From positions 324,515-388,514 of the forward strand of contig SCFE01000091.1 in NCBI GenBank assembly GCA_004352715.1: a stretch of 64,000 nucleotides of DNA, given 5' to 3'. Below are positions 10,701 through 22,200 of this stretch, in pieces; position 1 is the stretch's first letter, and every line of letters starts with the position of its first letter. Source of the DNA: Hofstenia miamia. Lineage: Eukaryota > Xenacoelomorpha > Acoela. Below the pieces are notes generated by a model. It did not search any database, had not been told where the DNA came from, and saw only the letters and a list, made by a program, of their open reading frames with translations. Position numbers and translations under genes: made by a program.

Positions 10701-13700
10701 CGTGAATTCCTGGAATTTTCAAAAGTGACTGTCTATTTACCAACCCAAAATAATAACTATTGCTTGCTTTATTTTATAGGCAGGGCCCAAATGAAATGGC
10801 ATTAGAATCAATTAAAATGGCGTTAGAAAATGGAAAATTTATCTTATTGTTGTGGGAGCGGAATGGTTCACATATACAGCATTTACTATTAAAAAAACAA
10901 CTCCAATGGAAATACAAAAGTTCGTGCTGAAAACGAGATCAAACACAGGAGTAAAAAAACTCTTAGAGCCGCCAGTAGAGAGACCGATAAAATTAAACTT
11001 TTGTAAGCAGACAAACAGTTAATCACAAAGATCTTCTCTCACAGTGGCGTTTCATATAGAATAACTGACATTCAACGTATCGCATAAAAAATAAAGCATC
11101 TAAGGGAAATCGGACTATCATTGCCCGATTGGATAGCCAGTCCCTAGAGCAAAAAGAAAATTCCCGCATCTGTCAGCAAGCTGAAAGACTTCAAGGAAAT
11201 CCAACCTTTTCTGGGCACGATTAATTGTCGGAAAAAATAGCGCGAAGGAAGAATTGTTTGAGAAGAAGATGGGAAATGATCAACAAAGCCAAAGTCGATC
11301 GTAAGTGTGTTAGAATCAGAAATTGCAAACTTCTGGTTTCGAACGAAAACACGGAAGCATGGGAAAAGAAATGACTAGATGCACAGCCATCTATAATGCT
11401 TTTGAACGCCAATCATTGAAGAAACCAAATGCAACTAATTTTCATGCCACAGACTTGTGCGGTACAACTATTGACATTTTTCTTATCACAGAGACTTGTC
11501 TCCAACCTAATATCACACATTTCAAGAACGCTGATGAAGGGACCTTGCTAGAGGCTGGCAATAACGGCAAAGACAATTCCGAAACAGCACTCGAAAGTAT
11601 TGCATGCTGGTGTTCTGAAAATAACATGACTCTATTCTGGCAAAACAGTTGAATTAATCATTAGAAGCAATAACCGGATAAGCATTTCAGAAAGAGCAAA
11701 TCAAACTCCCATCAAAATTCTTGAAGTGACAATCGATGAATCATTTTCCTTTTCTAACCACGTGTCTTTGATGTTGGAAAGAGCGAGCAGTATATTGTAT
11801 CTAATTCTGAAGGTCAAGAACAGAAATTTTAGCAATGACGAATTAAGTTCTTTGTACAACACTCATATTAAGCCCAGGTTGACGTATGAACAAGAAGGGC
11901 ATAGATGCCATTGACACTTTCCAAAGAAAAGCGCAGAAGAAAAGTCTTATTGCAGCCTATACACCTTTTGCAGAAGTTATTTCATCGTATGATTCAACAA
12001 TCTTTGAGAAAATGAAAAGTCCACTTCCTCCGCTCGCAGACTTGGTGCCTGAAAGAACGGAATATGCCCAAAGAATTTTGAGAAGTAGAAATCCAGGCGC
12101 TAAAAAAACTCTTGCTCCATCTTCAAGAAGTTCTGTGCTGGGTGGTTTTTCCTGACCTATAAATATTAAATGTATTTCATGAATGTTTTATAGTTCTATC
12201 AGATGTACTTTTCTAATAGGAAAAAATATTTCTGTTCTGTTCTTCTTCTCTTTAGAACAGTAGCTAATGCATCAAAGCGAATTAGTTAAAGATAAGCAAC
12301 TTGTCAATAATTGAATCACTTTAATAACCTCTGATTTTTTAAATGAACATCGTTGATTCAGAGACAATTAGTTCTGAAAATCAAATTGTCGTTTGAATAA
12401 TTTTTGGTGAGGTTGGCTAACAAAGTGGCCATTTTATCTCAATGGAGGAAAACGGGGGCAATTTCTCTCGAGGGGGACCATAGTTTGTACGACACTGCCA
12501 TTGACTAATTATTAAAATCCTATTTGATCAGTTTTCTTTGCAAAGTCGTTTGCTATTTCTGAAAGTTATTGCAAGATTGCATATTTTTGTAAAAAATGCG
12601 TTAACATCGTGTAATTGCATGAAAACTGAAGAAGGCTAAGAAAATTAGAGAAAAATTGCTTAACTCGATTGTTAATAAGAATTTTTACTGGGATGGCTTC
12701 CCCAAAAAATTTTAAGAGCCGACAACTCGCGAATTAATATAGATATTAAAATTTGAAAAGAACCCAAGATAGAAAATTGTCCCCCCTTTCTTTTTTGACT
12801 TATAGGGCGACTTCTAACTTTGCACACAGCGCTCCTGGACGGGACTCCCATTGACAGTAGACCACCTCATTATATGAATTGAATATTTTCAAAAAATAGG
12901 ATTTCTAATAGAACAAAATATTCATATTTGCATATACTTCAGGCACAAGAATAAGGTTTAGCACAAATTTTCATCATTGCATGAGCGGTCCCAACCCCAT
13001 AGATGTGTCCATGTAAAAGGATTTCAATATTTCCTAAAAGTAAAAAAGTATGAAATCGATTTGTTACTTAAAAGTAACGTTAGTAGAAATAGGATTAATG
13101 GTAATCGCAATTATTCTGGACCCTGCAGATAAGGAACAAATTTTTTGCTTACCTTTGGCACAATGTCCAATGCTAATTTAAAGCTTGGAAAAAATTTTAC
13201 TATCAAAAAAATTTCACATAGAAAATTATTGAATTTGTCACAGTACAATGATTATAAATTGAGTCATTCTGTATTTTGATTCTTTTCTTGCAAACAGTTT
13301 TTTGGAACAAACTATTAATAATAATAATACATATAGAGGTCTGAACTTAGTGCTTAATAATGCTACTTTTAGCTTATTTCAACTAGCAAAATACATAAAT
13401 TTTTCTAAAACTATTCAAGGAATTATGGTTATAACCTAGATTTTTTTCTTCCAGAAATTAATCATAATATACAGCTTTTATATCAACACTTACAATTTTC
13501 TAGATTAAAACAGCTTATATATATTTTATATATATATACAAGAATATATATATATAGTTATATATTTATATATACCAAAATCATTTCTAATAATATTTAA
13601 TACTATTCAAAAGAAACCATTATTTGTATAATTTCTAATGCTATAATATAAAAAATGTATCTCTAAAAGAAATGTATCAACAACTACAATGTGTATTAAG

Positions 13701-14423
13701 CTCATAAAGTTGAGAAAAGTTAATGTATCGAAAAATTTTGAAACCATGAAGAGTAGAAAAATAGATTAATTGGTCCCAAACATTTTGGATTGCAAAAAAC
13801 GCTTCATTAAATTGATATATGACAAAAGCCGTTCCTGAGGTTATAAAATTAGAGGGCTGTAGGGTAATAGTAACTGTCACAGAAACTTAGAATTTTATGA
13901 CTCCACACACTTGACAAATGTTTGCCAAACTCAATGTTTATAAAATTCTAGGATTGTATATATTGCGGTAAATACTATACTATCGGAAGGAAATGTTCTT
14001 TATTTGCTTTGTGTAGATCACTACAACAATCCAGAGTATGGAAAAATGTTTATTGAGGAATGATGTATATAAAATATCATGTTTACCATAAGCACTTTTT
14101 AATTTACAATACTTAATAAATAGTTGAAATGAAATATACCGTTGACTAAGATCTGTTTTGCTGCAATTACAAGGATTAGATGCTATGGATGGAGAAAAAT
14201 TTTGGTAATAGAAATCTTGATTCATATTTTCTTGAGAATTGTTAATTGGCTTGAGACAATAAATTTGCTGCGGGTGCATATTTTCTTGAAATTTTAATTG
14301 TTGCTGTTGTTGTGGTATTACAATTTGCATAGGTATCACGTTTGGCATCCATGGTTGGCCAGGTTGTTGATAATCCGTTTGTGCAAATGGGTAATATCCT
14401 GGAAATACAGGTTTGGCGTACAT
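5192..14423 (-). CDS. unrecognised five-exon gene, 326-aa Q/P-rich protein with CxxC and acidic tail
   Basis: I assembled this gene from splice sites: exons 14423-14140, 10266-10059, 8581-8354, 8281-8132 and 5302-5192 (minus strand). All introns are GT-AG; the first junction is phase 2 and the others phase 0, and the 981 coding bases contain no stop before the terminal TAA (5194-5192). The ATG at 14423 is chosen because an in-frame stop lies shortly upstream. Exon 1 is Tyr/Pro/Gln-rich (MYAKPVFPGYYPF, a Q5 run, then PCNCSKT). Exon 2 is basic (SKKSSRRLSGSLVKK), then PYHPFIGVP. Exon 3 starts CDNCSSAFRYHHADVWSKHG, a possible zinc-binding CxxC...HH group. Exons 4-5 hold CLCTPP and an acidic end, DNIEPV to HWQS. 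Exon 3 could instead begin at 8587 (adding Thr-Gln, 328 aa). No signal peptide or membrane segment. I recognise no family; it may be a nuclear or RNA-associated low-complexity protein, but that is a guess. Confidence 0.72.
5770..6350 (-). pseudogene. mariner-type transposase relic
   Basis: On the minus strand, pieces of a mariner (IS630/Tc1/mariner) transposase C-terminal half appear in shifting frames. LLLLDNASLHKNRE (about 6015-6060) matches the second catalytic Asp block (HDNA-H). Next is a damaged counterpart of the YSPDLAP block holding the last Asp (about 5965-5990). EWFKSQDFF then leads to FEHRWSKCIEV (about 5810-5900), the usual mariner C-terminus. The upstream part (6060-6350) is GC-richer than the intron around it but only weakly recognisable. 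Several stops and frameshifts: inactive. It sits in intron 4 of the gene on the same strand. Confidence 0.6.
7137..7282. repeat. (TA)n microsatellites with a single-N join
   Basis: A TA run at 7140-7170 abuts an N at 7171; a second run lies at 7265-7282. A probable assembly join inside a simple repeat. Confidence 0.85.
7717..7756. repeat. (TA)n microsatellite
   Basis: About 19 TA units in intron 4. Confidence 0.9.
8588..10058 (-). other. intron 2 of the five-exon gene
   Basis: AT-rich sequence of 1.5 kb. The only long frame (9512-9967, plus strand) lacks an ATG start and resembles nothing I know, so I see no gene in it. Confidence 0.5.
10267..14139 (-). other. intron 1 of the five-exon gene
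   Basis: 3.9 kb. It contains the LINE relic at 10780-12156 (plus strand), short (AAT)n at 13315-13331 and interrupted TA repeats at 13515-13575. The remainder is AT-rich. Somewhat GC-richer patches with G and C runs near 12450-12490 and 12780-12850 could be remnants of a DNA transposon but show no clear ends. Confidence 0.5.
10780..12156 (+). pseudogene. degenerate APE-type LINE, internally deleted
   Basis: Around 11455-11500 the plus strand reads TTIDIFLITETCLQPN, matching the conserved ETWL block of APE-type LINE endonucleases. Only about 70 codons later comes the RT C-terminal region: ILEVTIDESFSFSNHVS, LNTHIKPRLTY-like residues (about 11720-11890), then AIDTFQRKAQKK and PLADLVPERTEY (to about 12156). 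The endonuclease core and the whole RT palm, including YxDD, are missing, so the copy is collapsed by an internal deletion and carries frameshifts. The sequence at 10780-11320 is GC-richer and may be the damaged ORF1/5' part. Confidence 0.55.
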
Positions 14424-17400
14424 AATAAGAATAATGATGTATATCGATTTCCTTAGTTACATAATATTTATTCAAAATGCGGGAATACATTTACGCAGTC
14501 ATAATTAGTCCATTGATGACAACTTATATAGTATTTTAACGGTATTTTAACGTGATTCTAAATATTGAACTTTTGTAAATACGTAAATACATCCACAATC
14601 ATGCTAAATTTATTTGGAAAGACATGTCTATTTTAACCTAAAATACGTATTTAATTATTTAATGCTGAGAGCAACTATTTTGATAAAAATAGTGAATTAT
14701 AATCATAATATTAAAGAAGTACTTATAAACAGTCACACTACAAAAAAACCAATCGTAAGATTTTCGTTTGAATTCACAAGGTTCATTTTGATGCATGAAA
14801 ACATGCTGCCAGTCAGCGCAATTTCATTTGCATGCGGCAATTGTATGCTTAATATTTATATTTAACAAATACAGTATATAATATTTAGCATATATAAATT
14901 TATATACATTCATGGAATGGTGAATCTTAGTATTTATTCTCCCTTCACATAGAAGTCTATATTTCTTTGAAAAATATTTTTTCGCCCCTAGGTGTTTATT
15001 TCAGTGGAGTAAATAGACCGGGTCAACCGGTGTGACCAGCACCGGTCAGACCGGTTTGAAAGTCAACAAAAACATGCCTTCTCTTCCTCGAAGAACATTT
15101 GCTTATCTATTTTTATGTGAAGTAGAGCAGTCGGCATCTTGCCCTTTTAAACCTTCCCTAAATTATAGTTATGAACACTATTATTTTTGAGGAACTTTCT
15201 TGTGAAGCAAATGAAGCCTGATATGAATGACGCAGCGGAAAATCCGTTTTAATCTTTGCATATGACAACTCATTGACTATTTTCCTTCTTTGCAAGAAAA
15301 ACTTTCGTCTTTCAGGCCAAAAGTGCTGAATCACCGTGACACTTCTCTGAAGCAAGAAGAATTGTCATGTGATTGATTGTAGCAAATGAAGGAGGCAATG
15401 CAAATATTAGCAATATTGTGCTCCCATAGGCTAACTTTAACGATTTCAAGCACTTTCCACACGTGAATCATACTTGGCACAAATATTTATCATTAAACTG
15501 AATTTTGACTCAAAAATTTAAAAACATACCTTAAGCTTTTCAACTCATTTCTTCATAAAACTTGTTTTTCATAGCATAGGAAAATCTAAGCTTCAATGTT
15601 ATTAGATCTAAATATCATACAAAACTTACTCAACGCAACGTATCATTATCTGTGTTGTCATCTTACAAAATGCAACCAACCAGTACTTGAGTACAGAAGA
15701 AACTACTTTCAATAGAATAGAATTGATATAATAAACTACTCAGATCTATGAATTATTATACTAAGTAAAAGCGAATAATAAAGTTTAGCGCCATATTATC
15801 GTGATTCTAGAAAACACCTAAAAGTCGATAAATAATATAGTCAATTGATAGTAATTTTACTCGAACTTAAGCTAAAAATAGAGCAATGAAATTGTTATCC
15901 CAAATTTAATTATTTCGACTTCAAACACATCCGAAATGATGCAAGTTCTTCTATCTTTAGTTTGCAGAGTCTAGGTATATATTTCTACGTTTGATTTAAG
16001 TAGGCCCATTCATTAACATTTTTGCTACTGAATTTTCAATTTCCACAAAAAGTCCAACAAAAGTAATTGAATTTCTTAAAGCAATTATTTTGGCAAACAG
16101 CTTGCAACTTAAAAGATAATAACTCAATAATGACCATTCGAATGTTAATTTCATCTGTGAAGAGTGCCCGCAGTTTCTGTCAATGTATCTTGAATTCGCA
16201 TGCATTAGCTTTAGAAGCATTTGCGCATATTTCAAAATTACTTTAACAGATGTCAAGAATTTCTCTCTCATTTAGATTGTCAATTGTCTGCCAAAGGAAA
16301 TTATTATTTAATACAATTTTAAAGAATAATAACCCGCCTCAACCCGAACCTACCCGTCTAACACTAATGAGTGATTCTACCTGATCAAAGAAGATTACTA
16401 GTATAATACTAACAAAAATGTTTTTGCATAAAATTATCAATAAATAAACACAAAATCAATAAAAATGAAAAAATGATCATAATCCATCAGTCTTTAAAAA
16501 CTTGAGAGATTTAACTGTTTGATTTCATAAAATTGCTCCTTAATTACGCTAGTTCGTTTCGTCTAAGAATTTTCCCGACCTCATCCAGTTATTTTTCGAA
16601 ATCAACATATAGTATTTTTCAAAGGTAAATGTGTAAGTCACTAAGGATATTAATTTTTGCAAAATTCAGAAATACGTCTGTGAAGTCAAAAGCTATAATC
16701 TTCGTCATGCAGGAAAAAAGAATTCTATTGCTATAAATATACAGTATATTCTAAATGTAATTCCTAATATGACTCAGAACTGATCGCGAATATTCCAAAT
16801 TGAGCTGAATTAAACGAACTGATCTCATTTTGTTTTGAGAATTACTTGCATCACACATACAAAAGAAGTGTCTTTCAACACTTAATAAAAACTAAACAGT
16901 AACACTGTACTTCATGGTTAATATCTACAACTTATGACCCCAATTACTGGGATTTAACTAAAATTGAGTTTGATCAGACACTTTCGAATGTGGGTTTGCG
17001 ATTAATTTTTTTCAAAATCAAGAATTGAAATGGAATATTAGATTTACCTTACCATTTTGAAAAGTAAACGTCGGTGTACAACTAAGGTCTAGAGAAACCA
17101 AGCTATCGTGGTTAAGGAGTAATGTGTAATATATCTTAAAATAATATAGATCTTCTTGGAATTTTAAATCTGGTTTATCAGGATTAATCAAGTAAGAAGT
17201 TGCGAATCATGTTTAGGACAAAACAGTATCAGAATCAGATTTGACAGCCCTCATGTTTTTTTATCAATTTGAAATTATATTAGTTTAATTGATGGAAAAC
17301 ATCTATTTAGCTCAGAATGGTTTGGTACCAGTACTTTGTTTTACTGCTGCCCTTCATTACTTATGTTATGTATGTCAAAGTATGGAGTGAAACAACAAAT

Positions 17401-18465
17401 TTTATTGCCTGAGATAACATTGTATAATTACTGTTTCCTACCTATGCAACATTAATATTCAATGTTTTGCTGATTTATGATTGGTTTTCAGTCAACCTGA
17501 TTATTAACTGAAAAGTTTATGTCCACTTATTTCTTAAATTTCAACTGCTCAGGCACTTTCTTACAATTTTTGATGGTTTCTATAATAATTTTTCATAGCT
17601 CACTAAATAATAAAGAAAATAAATTTGAAAACACTACTGGATTGAGAATACTCTCCTCTTTCATTTCCATCCTTAATTCATGATCTGACACGAAGAATTT
17701 GCATGCTGCGAGCCTAGACGGGACATGGGTAGTTTATTTTCAGAAATCAAAATATTTAAGACTATACATTTTCAAGTTCAATATGGGAATAAGCAAGTGC
17801 AATATAGGAATAAGCAAATTCAATATGGGAATAAGCAAATTGTACGTTATAACATTGCTATTATAATGCCATTTTTATGGATTACATCATTTCCTTAATG
17901 AACAGCAAAAAACTTACAAGAGCTGCATTGGGGACAATAATTACGACGATTAGGGTACAAAATAGGGCGATAGAATTAATTTACATATTTAGGATAATTA
18001 ATGTTAGTTGGTTAGTCAATATTTTCTCAATGGCAAGAAATAGTATATTGCTCTTTTATAAAATTCAATAATTATATTTTGAAAATGTTTACTCTTGAAA
18101 AATGTATAATTTTCCAACATGTGGTTTTAAGCATCATTAAACTTATCACAACCATCTGGAGAATAATCAGGTTTTGATATATAAAAGAGCAAACACCGAT
18201 CCTCAATTTTTATAAATTAAGGTATACATTTTTATTTTAATTCATTAACATTTCTAGGAATGAATTGTTCATCAAAAATGTATATCAATAGTTCTATATA
18301 AAATTTTATCTACGGCTCTTGAATTAGAAAAGGCTTTTTCTGACTGAATTTTAACAAATTTAAAATAATAATTTATTGTTCTGAATTACAATTAATCGAG
18401 TAAACCATTGAAACTTAAATATTTTTTCATAAAAATATATCTGAATAAATGCATTTAGGTCTTCA
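14424..18465. other. 4-kb intergenic stretch
   Basis: Upstream region shared by the minus-strand gene (ATG 14423) and the CAP gene (ATG 18466), which are divergent. AT-rich. I see no convincing exon, RNA gene or core promoter. A short GC-rich patch near 15018-15062 contains several ACCGGT-type words. Confidence 0.5.
17777..17839. repeat. 21-bp minisatellite, three units
   Basis: Three tandem units of the form TTCAATATGGGAATAAGCAAG with two or three differences among them. Confidence 0.85.
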
Positions 18466-19195
18466 ATGAAAATCATTTTTTTAAGTATCTTTTTTGTATT
18501 CTGCGCAAATGCAGACGAAAATGAATGCAAAACGATAACTGACCTAGTCTACAATTCACTTCCTGGCTTTCTGAACAAATGCGACGAATGCGTGTATAAT
18601 CATCAATGCAAGCCAGGTAAATTATTATCATTACGTTTGTATCCTGTACTTTCTTAAAAGATAATTTGAGCTTTCAAAATATTTTTTATTGGGTACAACT
18701 CTTATTGTGGCTGTTCTTGTGCAGAAATATGCTTACCTATTATACTGCAAGTATTTTGTTTAAACAAAATGAGGTTTTCATATGTAATTACAAAGCTATC
18801 TCAGCGGTTAGCCTTATTATTTGTAATAGACACCATAAAATCTGTAATGATTGAATTCAAAGCTATCTCTTGCGTACCTTTGTTACCTATTGTTGCTAAA
18901 ATATATATATTTTATAACAATCTAAAAAAAATTTATTCACCAAATAACGACTTGCGTGTTTTATGTAATAATTGTATTTTTTACAATATACATTAGAATT
19001 AAAAAGTGGATACTGTATTTCATACAGTAAAAATATGTTTCAATACATTTAGCGTAATACTACATACATTTTAAGTTTTAAATTATTACTAAGAAATTCG
19101 GAAATACGATTTACTAAAACTCTAATCAATTCAATCAACTCATCATGAAAAGGGGCATGAAGCTGCCCCCTCTTCCTCCGCTAGCAGCGCCTATG

Positions 19196-19227
<32 letters not shown>

Positions 19228-19241
19228 TTATACATATAATG

Positions 19242-19275
<34 letters not shown>

Positions 19276-22200
19276 ATGTAAATGAGTTGGGCTGGTCCAT
19301 TGCACCTGGATTGTCCTTGGGTCCTTCCTAACTTTGGCGTTGTCACAATTTTATTTTTAGTTGGATCTGGGATGGAATTGAGCCAAATTTTTAAAAATTA
19401 TGTAATTCATTTGAGAAAATTGGTGCTTGCTAAAAAACTGCTCTCTTCATGCCAATAGTGATGCTAAATAGTAGGGAATAATTGAAAAAGTCGGCAAATA
19501 ATATTTAGCGCCATCTTTTATGGCAATATACGTATATATATATATATATATATATACGCTCAACAACAGCAGAAGTCTAATATTTGATAATGCGTCAAGT
19601 GCAATAGAAAAAAATTCATGTAGTCGAATGAGGCAGTTGGTATGCTGCATTTTATATCTATAATTGCACATTTTCAAGATTTCTAACTCAACTAATACCG
19701 GTATCAATTGAAATCAATTGATTTTAAAACACATTTTTTTACATCAATTTAGATCAATATCAACTGGAACCCTGGTAATTTACAAAATAGGTTTTTGTAA
19801 TTAAAGTCAATTATATGTACAAATTATATTTTCTGTAATTAAAGAAATTCACACTCCTATATATTCTTGTATGAAGTAAATTCTAGGGTTCGCATGATTA
19901 TCATCCGTCATATATATCTCGTGTTAATAGGGTTATATTACCTTTTCAAAAATTTTTATCACCATTTGTTGATAGAGACAGAATTTCCTTCACATGATTA
20001 CATAAATATATTCGGATCCAAATTTCTTAGAATAATTCCAATGAATTCATTAGAAATATCGTATTCCTACTATGGGGATAATGCACGCCTCGTGAAACAA
20101 TCTAAATTGCAAGATATGATTCAATCAAGGCATTGGACGTTATTATTTAATTTATACTTTTTCTAAATTGTTGATCTTAAAAATGATACTTTTTGTTGAA
20201 GGACAATGTATTGCTGAATAACTTTTTTTTAATTTATGCAATCAAAATAAATATTGAAGCCCTTTCGAGAGCATGCATTCCACAATGTCCCCCTTGCATA
20301 TGCCATTTACAGCATTCAATGGCAGTCTTTTGCTGATATTTTTTTTTAGATATTGCTATCCTAAAAATGATATTTGTAACGCTTATAGTCTCATCGAATG
20401 ATTGATTTCGAGACTCTTGATTGGCTAAGTTTCAAGGCTCACAGTAATGGATGCAAAATTAAACATATTTTACTAAATTTTACAGAGGTGATGTTGTTGA
20501 AAGGAATCATTTGTAAATTTCAATTTATAGGGTGACCATGACCAATATTTAAAATAAGCTTTTTTCCAAGCATAAATTATACATTGTAGTTTAGGACTTC
20601 TCTGCCATGCCGGATGGAAAAAGTGCATAAATGCAACCAATGGAGTATCTACATCATGTGGTCCTCCCTATGCTAATTGTCAAGGTTGTAGTTCTGTTCT
20701 TGGAACTGTAGCTCCAAAACTGTGTTCTTGTGATGATACTAAATTTCCCAATAATTGGGTAAAAGTCAACGACGTTTACCAAAATTATGATAGCGACGTA
20801 AATGTGCTTCCTTCAACACTTGCCGTACCCTTCGTATGTGCTCATAACTTCTTTCGATCCTTAAACTATGCTGGTTGGTATTTAATCAAAATAACACTTT
20901 CAAATTTCAATTTTAGCAAAGTACTGTACCTTACTAAAATTTTCAGTTATTTTTAAAGTTGAGCTCAATCATTTTGAGGCCATATGTTCAGTTTTGGCAA
21001 TAAAATAAGTACAAAGTTTCATTCCTTCGAAATATTTTAAAATAAATGATATTGATTAATTGTGCTATGGTAGGAAGTTTCCGCCTCAAAATCTATATAC
21101 AAAACGGAATAAAAATAATCTGAACAGATTTTCTTAAATACCTAGACCATATAATACTATAGCATGCAAGCTACGAATGTGTTTTCTTACCTGCAGTATA
21201 TTTTGCATATTTAAATACCCAAATATTATATATATATATATATATATATAATAAATTAAACGCCTTACCAATGTGAACGCTAAGACATCTAAATGATTAA
21301 AAGTAATCCCTGGGTAGATTTTTTTCAAAATATATGTGTAGTCCGCAAACCAATCCTGAATAGATCTCGCAATTATCAAAAAGAAACAAGACCTTGTCAA
21401 ACCCATCTCAAAACTAAACTATGCAAATATACTTATTCCTGAATATTTCAGACTAATCACGCTGCTTAGATGGATTAACTTTGAACAACTTCTTTGAAAT
21501 TATATCACTGAATATAGACAATATGAAATTCGCATGCAATAATGGTAATCTCTGCAGCAGATGCCTTTCTTACATGTATTCATTAAATAAGCGAAAACCT
21601 AGATAACCGCAAAATAGGATTGCTTAATTTTTCTTAGACTATTAATCTGCATATAACACAAATCTTCTATGCAACAGATATTCACAATTTCCATATTTTT
21701 GTGTATTACGGCTATACCAGTATATGAACAATTGGAAACAATGTTCTAGTTCCTCGAGGTGGTTTTATGAGTGGATCCCTGTTTACTACTATCGCAGGTT
21801 CGATTAATAAGTTTTCTGTCAATAGTAACGACGGAAATACAACACTTATTAAATACTATGATGATACCTTATCTCCTGGATGCATCAAGTGTTGATATAA
21901 TCTCTTATAATCTACTAATACATAGTAATTGTACATCAATTGACAAAAATCGAAAAAAATCGTCTTCTTCCTCTCGAACAAATGTAAGATAATCAATAAA
22001 CTCTTTGTCCCCAAAGTACAGAAAATAAAAAAACTTGCACTAATTTACACAGCAACCTAAGATGGCAAAATCATGTTGCTGCAATTATTACAAACTAGTA
22101 TTATTTCATTAAAGGTATATCCTATATTCATTAGAACCAAAAATCAAAAATATCTTGATATTGTCAATAATGCTTACAAAGGAATTTTACCATCACAGTT

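Larger units (their letters stand above)
18617..20594 (+). other. intron 1 of the CAP gene
   Basis: 2.0 kb, AT-rich. Holds TA microsatellites at 19196-19275 and 19529-19556 and the dispersed repeat at 20235-20320. Small frames here lack splice support. Confidence 0.6.

Noticed and set aside
12440-12860. Possible DNA transposon bounded by two CCATTGAC words
   Set aside because: The sequences next to the two words are not inverted repeats of each other; the 8-mer match is probably chance.
13677-13880. Minus-strand frame with a good acceptor and an RRM-like phrase (SGTAFVIYQF)
   Set aside because: It does not fit the phase of exon 1 (phase 2), while the exon at 10266 does; the resemblance to an RRM is too short to trust.
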